Below, one piece after another: positions 55,201 to 64,000 of a stretch of DNA of 64,000 nt. Each line of letters opens with the position of its first letter. Positions within the stretch are counted from its first letter, which is position 1. The notes under the pieces were generated by a model, which saw only the letters and a list, made by a program, of their open reading frames with translations, searched no databases and was not told where the DNA came from. The DNA lies in NCBI GenBank assembly GCA_003116995.1, contig BDSL01000140.1, positions 124,001 through 188,000 on the forward strand, in the 5' to 3' direction. This DNA is from Yamagishiella unicocca. Lineage: Eukaryota; Chlorophyta; Chlorophyceae; Chlamydomonadales; Volvocaceae. The position numbers were made by a program, and so were the translations under genes.

Positions 55201-56311
55201 CGCAGCCGCGGGGTGCTCTGCTGCCCTCGCCGGGGGGCCGCAGTCATCCGTTGCCGCTGCCGCTGCACGCCCTTCGCTTGCTAACATTGCTGCGCGGCGC
55301 CGTCCGGCGACGCCCCTCCTCTGCATCCACCGACCACTCGTGGCCCCCTACAAACCACGCCGTTGCGCCCATCCAACCGACCCCTACCCCACGTCCTGCC
55401 TATCCGCCCGCCCAGGTGCAGCAAGAGTGGGAGGCGCTTGCGAAGGAGCTGTCTGCGGGCGGGGACGCGCGGATCGTGCTGCGGCACGACGAGGCTCTGA
55501 GCCACCGCATCTTCGCGGGGTCGGACATGCTGCTGGTGCCCTCCATGTTCGAGCCGTGCGGCCTCACGCAGGTGGGGGCGGTGTAGAAACGCGTGTGTGA
55601 CACGCAGGTGGGGCTGGGGTGTCAGGAGGGAAGACAGGCAGGACGCGGCCGGCATTACCACACGGCTATTGCAGTGGAGTTCGCGGTGCCCGGCGCCCTT
55701 CCGCAACGCGCCATCTCCCTCCCCTCTACCCCGTGCCTCGTCAAACCGCCGTCACCCCCTTCGCCCCTCGCCTCTCCCAGCTGATCGCTCTGCGCTACGG
55801 CACGGTACCCGTCGTGCGCGAGACCGGCGGCCTGGCGGACACGGTGCACGATGTGGCGCACTCGAGCGCGCCGGAGCACGAGCGCAACGGCTTCACGTTC
55901 AGCGCCGCGGACGTGCCGGCGGTGGAGAAGGCGCTGCGGAGGGCCATCGGCGCGTACCGGTGGGTGGATGGATGGGTGGCTTGGGGAGCTGTGGGGAGCC
56001 GGTGGGGCGGTGCGTAGGAAGGCGTGCGTGTGCGCGTGGGAGGCATCTGGCGGAGCTACCCCCCGGGGCACTGGCGTTCCTCGGCTGGAAACAGGAGCGG
56101 AAGAGCGTGTATTGTGCACGTGTGCATTTCTCGTCAAGAAGCGTAGCCATGTATTAGCAACCAGGCGTTACCCGCTGCATCTCACCGCTCCAGGGACGGC
56201 CGCGAGTGGTGGGTCAACGACCTGGTCCCACGGGTCATGAAGCAGGACTGGAGTTGGACGCAATCGGCGCAGCGCTACCAGGACATCTACATTGCCGCCA
56301 TCAAGGGCTGA
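49226..56311 (+). CDS. Soluble starch synthase, SSIII type
   Basis: ADP-glucose-dependent GT5 glycosyltransferase elongating starch glucans in the plastid. Sixteen exons, 811 residues: 49226-49348, 49596-49676, 50000-50167, 50523-50729, 50970-51092, 51321-51440, 51674-51776, 52672-52813, 53121-53268, 53432-53515, 53724-53900, 54148-54297, 54605-54961, 55416-55571, 55781-55959, 56194-56311. Exon 1 is an Arg/Ser/Ala/Pro-rich transit peptide. Exons 2-4 form a starch-binding region of CBM53 type, with WDNNGGANW. The catalytic domain opens with [26 protein letters not shown], split by an intron after the Lys and typical of [53 protein letters not shown] and ETGGLADTV follow. Known SSIII proteins usually have three CBM53 copies; only one clear copy is seen. 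An Ala/Gly insertion of about 25 residues sits between the two Rossmann halves (exon 13). Confidence 0.92.
51893..52652 (+). repeat. 30-bp minisatellite, about 25 copies, in a starch synthase intron
   Basis: Units of GCTGCTCGCCCGCCCTCTTG plus ACCCGACCCG fill most of intron 7 (51777-52671). Variants have GATCC, CACCCG or ACCCCA, and one truncated 15-bp copy sits at about 52205-52219. Because 30 is divisible by 3, long artificial frames run through it on both strands. Confidence 0.95.
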
Positions 56312-56436
56312 GCCACAACTTGGTCGCACAGAACGGAGGGATTAGCGTCAGGCGACGCGTTGTCGTGTTGTCCCCAGCAGCGCATCAAAGGGCAGCACAT
56401 GTCCCTGCCTGGACGCGCTCGAACGGCGCCGTCACG

Positions 56437-56441
56437 TGTAA
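56437..56441 (+). terminator. Putative TGTAA polyadenylation signal of the starch synthase gene
   Basis: First TGTAA after the stop, about 125 bases downstream; a typical volvocine arrangement. Confidence 0.55.
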
Positions 56442-57945
56442 AGCTAGCTTCGGTGAATTGCCGGCCGTGGGGGCCATTGGGTGTGTGAGGTGGTTCCATG
56501 ATGTGCTCCTCTTCCCCTCCGACCCCGGAATAAGGCTGTGACATCGTAGGTTGGGCCATGGGGTCCAGCCTCCTACGATCCGTAGCGCTACGGAGAGCTG
56601 GGAGGGCGAGTATTGGCTGCAGCAGCTGTGGGACTATGTAAGGCAAGGATGGAGCGTAGGATGCACATTGTTGGCGTGTCGTGTTGATCATGGGCGGCAG
56701 AGGCCGACGCCGAAGAGTGCGAAGGCCGGCAGGTGCGGGTGTCCGCATTCGTGCCGGTGCTTTGGTGAGGTGATGTGCCACGAGGGCAGCGGCAGTGGGG
56801 TACTCGATGTGGTAGCTCAGGGCAGGGAGGTCAGGCAAGCTGGGAGCCCCGGGGGTTGTTGTACCAACGCGCATGAAGTGATGGGGATGGCGATGTGGTG
56901 CGGTTTGGCAAGTACGGCATCGGATTACGTGGACGCAGGCTGGAATTGAAAGCGATCAGTAGTGGTGTTACAGATTCCGCGGACGGTGTTTGGGGGCAGC
57001 CCTTTAACGTTTAACCCCTCCCCCGCGCCTGGAAACGCTGGGCGTCTCGAAAGGAGGGCAGCGATAGGGCTTTGGCGCGGCGCGGGAGGCGGTGGTCGCA
57101 CCTGGGGGCAGGTTGCAGACCGCCCCGCGGCGGCGCTGACTGCTGCGATTGTTGTTGGCTGGCGGGGTATCTAATTGTGCGACGACCGTCGGCTGACAGA
57201 CAGAAGAATATCCCAGTGACCCTTGTTCCCAACTGGTATCAGTCGTACAGAGGCATCAGGAGCTCCCAAGGCAGAGCATAGCGTGGCGGTCTAGTTGTGC
57301 TGTCTGTGCGAAGCACATTATTGATATTATATTCCTTTTGACGAAACGTCTACCCTAGTAGGTGTCAGCCCTGTTGTGTCAGGGTTTAGGAGAGCAGATT
57401 GCTGCCGGTCCCCTCTGCAGCTTAGTGTGGCGGTGGTCTGCACCGCGTGATGGCCATTCTTTTGTGGTTCTCCGCTCTCTTCTTAAGTATTCTGCTTTGG
57501 TGGGCATGCGTTTAAAGGTGTACCGGGGTGTACTTTAAGGGCAATGTGGTGAGGGTATGCCGCTGGTGGAGTGGAGCACCAAGCTTTGCCCATAGCGTGC
57601 CGGAGACCTTACAGCTGAAGGCTTAGTGATGGTGAGGTGAGACGTGTAGTGTCGGTAGGCAGCTACGGACCAGTCCTCGGCTCAGCGGTAGGGCCAGCCG
57701 GTTACTGGTAGTTGCGATGTTCGGTCGCGGCCTTCTGAGGCAGCGGCTCACGTGCCTTTTCACGGCTCACGTGCTGGGTTTCGATGCCCTGGTGATCCCT
57801 AGTGATGTATCTTGATACCTTCTTTTGCTTGTTCTTGTGAGAGCACTTACGGCAACTGTCAACCCGTGGCGATGCAGGCTACTGCAACGGTACAGTGCGG
57901 TACGTGCGGTTGGAACTGCAAGCCGCAGGCACTTTCTTTACCATG

Positions 57946-57950
57946 TTACA
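57946..57950 (-). terminator. Putative TGTAA polyadenylation signal of the RCC1-repeat gene
   Basis: TTACA on the plus strand, about 295 bases past the minus-strand stop at 58245-58247. Confidence 0.4.
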
Positions 57951-58244
57951 TGGTGGTGGTCGCTACAGTGGACCCTGCCGGCCATGGAAGGTATAGACAG
58001 GAGTGCTAGGGCTGCTACCGCCCTCGCCTTCATCCCCCTCGTCCTCCAGGCAGCAAAGGCGCGCGGCTCTCCCGGCTGCTTGACTTCAGTGCTTGGGTCC
58101 AGGACCGTGCCACCTGCGGATTGGAACGAGGACGGCATGTCCCGGAGCATCAGTGGCGGCCAGCGACGACGGCAGCAACAGCGGGGAAAATACGATGTGT
58201 TTGCGTACGCACCTCAAGGCATACCCGTGTGCCCACGCAACGGC

Positions 58245-61200
58245 CTATCCGTCGCGCCGCAGCACGATTGCCGAGCCCCACTGTCTCATCCCAGGCTGGT
58301 ATGCCAGGACCCAGCCAGGCCTCTCCTGAAGTGCCGCCTCACGTCCTCGCCCCTCGCAGCCGGTCCCCACGTACCTGGATGATCGCCGCGGTGTGGTTGT
58401 GGCCGCAAGCGACCCGCCGGAACAGCCAACCCAGGTTCGAGTCCTGGTAGTTAAAAGGGTCGCCGTTGTCCTGCCGAAACACCTCGCCGGGGAGGATCTG
58501 CGCGAGCCAAACAGGAGGCGCGAAATGAGACGCTGTCCTCGGGGCTTTCTGCACGTATGGGCGCACTTCATGGCCAAAAAGGAAATGGCGCCACAAGCCA
58601 TACCGCCTGCCCACAACCCCCATAAGCCAAGCATCAGCCCCTTCCCACACGCCGCTACTCGCCTCAAGCTTGGTCACCAGTGTGGGTGCGGGCAGGTCCG
58701 CTCCCGCCCCCACCCCCAGCTGCCCGCCCCCACTGCGCAGTAGAGCGGACGCTCCAGGGGAGCCATCCGTGCCGCCCCTGGCTGCGGCGGCTGCCACCGC
58801 CTCCCCCCACCCCTCCTCGCGGCTGTCGCCCGCTGTCGGCTCCGCCAGCCGGGGCAGCGACAGGGCGCCAGGGCCCGCCACCATGCCGCCCCAGCCCCAG
58901 GTGTATAGGCGCCCATCGGAGGAGGTCCCTGGGCGGGTGGACGGATGGGCGCGGGGTCATTAGCTGCACCGGGCTAGTGGCCGACGTAGGGCGGGACGGC
59001 GGGGCATTAGAGGAATGTGTGCGCGGGGGCGGAAAGGATTTGCGCACGCCAGGGCCGGCTTGAAGCCACCCTCCGCGGTACCATAGCCCTATCCGATATC
59101 CCACCATGTACGGTTAATATACACGTGTTTACGCTACCCTCCCCCCACTTCCGCACACCCACCCATCGAACCCGCCTCTCCTCTCCCTTTCTCCTCCTCA
59201 CCCTCCTCCGCCCAGCTCTCTCTTCCGCCCGCCCATTCACCCACCCGCACTGTGCGCAAACCCAGCCGCCACGTCCGTGAACCAGAACTTGAACAGGGTG
59301 GGTCGGGGAACCAGCAGCCCGGGGCCGGGCCCCGGCGCCCTGCCCAGGCCCATGCAGCCTGACCCGACCCGGTCCGACCCCCACACGTGGACCCGCTCAT
59401 CGTCGCGGCAAGCCAGCGCATGAGCAGCCCCCAGGGCGACACGGCGGGTCAGGCGCATGCTGGGCACATCGATCTGAGGGCAGGGACGAGGAGGCGAGCG
59501 TCGGAGGTGAGCGTCCGGCGGGAGCGGGAGCATTGGGTCGTGGAGCATTGGGTCGTGGAGCATTGGGTCTGTTTTTGCGTGAGCGAGCGGGAGGCGACCC
59601 TCAGCGTGCAAAACCCCGAAACCTGATTGGCCGTGCGGCTCCAGATATGTAATATGCGCGTGTCGTGCAGTACATCGCGGGCCCACGTGGCGCCGTACAC
59701 AAACGCAGCCCCTCACCACCCTAGCAGCGCCCGCCTTTGACCTCACCTGCTCGGCCTCCCCACCTCAACCCACCCCCACCCACCATCCTCGGCTCCCACT
59801 CGTCCTCGCCGCCGCCGCCGTGCCCCAGCTGGTGCAGCCCGCCCAGCCCCCACGAGTACACCCGCCCCGCGTCATCCGTACATGCTGACGTGGCAGGGCC
59901 AGCGAAGACTTTGGCCACCCGCACACCCTGCAGACCGGCGCCGTCGATGCATCGCGGCAGCCACTCGACCCATGGGTCGTTTCTGCCGCAGTCCGCGGCC
60001 CCCGCGCTCCCTGTAACAGGCCCGAGCCGGGAACGCGTTGGGTCAACCAGGTCATAGACAGTTACGAGCCCTGACGAAAAAGCAGCATGAGAGGGACGAG
60101 CCGTGACAGGAACACTGCAAATACCGTAAGCTGGCAAATGCCGTAAGCCAGCCGGCCAGCCAGCCAGCCAGAAGGTACCGCAGTCAGGAGGCCCCCCGCT
60201 TTTTGGAACAGGGCTTTCTGGGGGTTAGGGAAGGCAGGCCTGGCGGCCTGCAGCCGCAACCCTTCCCGGGGGTCGCAACCCACCTGCTTGCGACGCGTCC
60301 TTCGCGGCCGGTGCGCCCGGGTCCCGGCCCAGCCCCAGGCGGCCGCTGCCCCCCGTGCCCCAGGCGAACACCCGGCCCTGCTCCGTCACCGCCAGCGAGT
60401 GCGACCCGCCCGCCGCCACCGCAACCACACGCGCACCTGCGACGGGGCCCGGAGGGCGGGGAGACGAGGAGGAGTGGGGGGGACAGGGAGAAGGCTACGG
60501 CTGGTAGAGCAGTGTACGGTCCCATGAGGTCCCATGAGGCCCTATGAGGTATCAAGAGGTCCCATGAGGTTTCAAGAGGTCTCATGAGGCCCCATGAAGT
60601 GCCGTGAGTTCCAGGGTTGCATCACAGAACTGTATCCCCAGCTGTGCCGCCCCTCGGACCACATGTACTTTGAACCTACGTCCCACGCCATACTGATGCA
60701 GCTGCCGGGTCCCCACTGCCGCCTCCCTCGCGCCGCACCGGTCAGCGCCTCCACGAGCGTCGGTCGGGCGGTGCCGCGCTCCGAAACCGAGGCCTCGCGG
60801 CCGACCCCCAGCTGCCCGGCCGTGTTGCACCCAAACGCATACACCCGACCGCTCTCTGGGAGGTTGCATGGAGGGCAGAGCAAGGGGCAGGAGCACAGGA
60901 TTATTGTTTTAGTTGTAATTCATCTTATTGAACAGTAACTACATCCCAGATCACTCAGCTTAGGGGCCCCAGCTGCCTCGCAGGCGGAGGAACGGGTGCG
61001 GACCGTGGCGGCGCCTGCAGACAGGCAGCACCCCCTCCCCCAAAACGCCTGTTATAAACGGTTATTTCTGGCACTCCACGGGTCTCCCTCGAAATCCCCC
61101 AAAAGGTCCCCTCTGAAACAGCACGGCTGCGCACTGCCACCTGCTTGCCCTCGCCGGCTCCGAGACCCACCCGTCAGGCACAGCGTGTGAGCATCGCCGG

Positions 61201-62085
61201 CCGCCACCGCCGTCACTGGCTCGGGCAGCAGCACATTGCCGGGGTCCTGGGGGCGACGATAAGGAGGAGGGGGAGGGGGAGGGGGTGGGTCCGAGACAGG
61301 GGTCTCAGAGGAGCGGCCGGCCTCGCCAGCCCGCGCCCCGTCAGCCAGCGGATGCACATTCCCGGCTGGGGGGTTTGTGGAACGGATAACAAGGAACACG
61401 AATCGACAGCGGTACGCAAGGGCTGGAGCGCAGAAAAACCACCAGGCCGAATGAGCGCCGCGCCGGGCACCTACGGCAACAGTACGGCAGCAGAGCAGCC
61501 TGGGATCTCCCCGATCACGATACGGTTCCCCCGGACAGACGGCCCTGGAGCCGGGGCCGCACCCACCTCCGCGCTGGCGGCACCGGGCGAGTGGCCCAGC
61601 TGGCCCCGGCTGTTCAAGCCGAACGTAAACAGCAGGCCGCCGCCTGGGGTGAGGCGAGGCCGTGAGGGCGAGGGTGGGGAGGGGGGCGAGGTCATCATGA
61701 GGGCGAGGGTGGGGAGGGCGGCGAGGGGCAGTGACCGTGTGGAAGAACCGCTGTGGGCGCTTGGAGGGAAGTGATGGCGATGCTTATGAGCGCGATGGTG
61801 GGTCTGTGCCCGGGTGGAGTTGGTGGCCGGCGGCACTCCTGCATTGCGCTGAGGCTCCAGACTGGCGCAGGTGCCCGCCGGGAGAGGTATCGGAACATGA
61901 GACCCCCTACCCGCCTTCTCACGTGTGACTACGGCTGTATGCGCACCGCCCGCCGCCACGGAGTCAAGGTCATACTTGGCGAGCGCCATGCAGACCCTCG
62001 GGACGGTCACGCTGGAAAGCGCGGTTGCGCCCAGCCCAAGCCGTCCGTGTTCGGCGTTGCCGAAGCAAACGAGGAGACGATGCAT
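58245..62085 (-). CDS. RCC1-repeat (beta-propeller) protein
   Basis: About 507 residues in 10 exons: 62085-61923, 61643-61567, 61246-61171, 60855-60739, 60436-60284, 60010-59784, 59473-59245, 58928-58651, 58497-58375, 58325-58245. Phases agree, with some choice of donor at 59245 and 58651. Each exon or pair encodes an RCC1 blade: CFGNAEHGRLGLG, VAAGGAHTAVVT, FTFGLNSRGQLGH, VAAGDAHTLCLT, VYAFGCNTAGQLGVG, VAAGGSHSLAV, VFAWGTGGSGRLGLG, VYSWGLGGLHQLGHG, LGAAHALAC, LYTWGWGGM and VACGHNHTAAII. RCC1 folds serve as GTPase exchange factors, UVR8-like sensors or scaffolds. No extra domain points to one of these, so the role is unknown. The first repeat begins right at the Met, so an upstream exon is possible. 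Blade 7 is interrupted by an Ala/Gly-rich insertion of about 50 residues. Confidence 0.85.
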
Positions 62086-62640
62086 TCTGGGCTAGCGGGG
62101 GTAAGCTGGGGCGGGGCTGGAGCGATTGAAGCGGCGCCAGGCAAGGTGGATGCAAACGGAGAGCACCTTGATTGTTGTCATGTGGATCACCCGACTAAGT
62201 ACATGCGGTGCTGATGCGCCCGTAATTTGGCTACCATGGCCTGGGCCTGGCTGTGAGCTCTTCATCAGTATGGCATAAATGATCACAGTCGCGGGTTGCT
62301 ACATGAGATTTTAGAGTGCAATGTTGTTCTCATGAGGCAATGCTTCCCACAGCTGCGGTTATTTCGGTGTTCGGGAGCAGTTTCAAAAATTCCAAACTTC
62401 AATGAAGCTGGACATGAGAGCAACTGCGGAGACTTGGGGTTTAATCCCAAAACATAACAGACCATTATCGCATTTCGTGTCCAGCAAATTTGCAGAAACC
62501 ATGTTGAGGCACCCAGCAGCGTGGGCCTTATTTGTCGTATTGCCTAGATCCTATTCATTCAGATCGACAATCACTCCTCAAAAAAACTTACCACCTTTAC
62601 CCCATACTGCTTGCTACCTCCTTTACACATCCAACTAAAG
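62086..62640. other. Divergent intergenic region between RCC1 (-) and hydroxymethylbilane synthase (+)
   Basis: 555 bp, AT-richer than the genes. It presumably carries both promoters. No coding sequence is supported. Confidence 0.5.
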
Positions 62641-63867
<1,227 letters not shown>

Positions 63868-64000
63868 TGACGGCCCCCATCTTTAGCCCCCGGATACGAA
63901 ATGCATTGGCCAAGGTGCCAACCGTAGTAGGAAGTTGCCTTGACAACAAGAGGTACACCAACTGGAAGGCGCCGAATTTGGCCGGATTAGGCATGGCCCC

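Larger units (their letters stand above)
56312..58244. other. Intergenic, no gene seen
   Basis: Lies between the stops of the starch synthase (+) and RCC1 (-) genes, which converge. The open frames are short and unsupported by splice sites or similarity. Confidence 0.5.

Overview
This window is nuclear DNA from a green alga. The genes are intron-dense with GT-AG introns of about 80-900 bp, coding DNA is GC-rich, proteins carry long Ala/Pro/Gln/Gly-rich insertions, and TGTAA poly(A)-type signals follow several stops. The gene content (tandem periplasmic carbonic anhydrases, starch synthase, plastid phosphate translocator, plastid porphobilinogen deaminase) points to a volvocine alga related to Chlamydomonas. 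I assembled exon models by hand; unless noted, every junction keeps reading phase.

Layout, left to right. (1) 420-633 (+): probable last exon of a gene that begins off-window. (2) 1461-3836 (-): cysteine synthase-like PLP enzyme, 6 visible exons, first exon missing. (3) 4985-23184 (+): a very large DNA polymerase theta gene, about 30 exons and about 3,460 residues, with an N-terminal disordered extension of over 1,100 residues and a central Gln-rich block holding 81 consecutive Gln. (4) 24363-27211 (-): chloroplast-type alpha/beta hydrolase, 7 exons. It is divergent from (5) 27542-31689 (+): a 9-exon coiled-coil protein whose N-terminus resembles centriolar SPICE/CCDC52 proteins. (6) 31.7-33.5 kb: non-coding, with tandem repeats and a strong hairpin. 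(7) 33.5-44.1 kb: a direct tandem duplication of about 5.2 kb carrying two alpha-carbonic anhydrase genes (34180-37619 and 39399-42935, both +, 9 exons each), with a patch of near-identity suggesting gene conversion. (8) 44567-47456 (+): plastid sugar-phosphate/phosphate translocator, 7 exons. (9) 49226-56311 (+): soluble starch synthase of the SSIII type, 16 exons, with a 30-bp minisatellite in one intron. (10) 58245-62085 (-): RCC1-repeat protein, 10 exons. (11) 62641 to beyond the window (+): hydroxymethylbilane synthase, first 4 exons.

Several genes belong to carbon handling: CO2/bicarbonate conversion at the cell surface, export or exchange of sugar phosphates across the plastid envelope, and starch synthesis. 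This is neighbourhood only; nothing in the sequence shows co-regulation. The most unusual material is the expanded polymerase theta with a repeated short motif, the converted carbonic anhydrase pair, similar sequence blocks at the 3' ends of unrelated introns (possible introner-like elements), and the candidate centriole protein.
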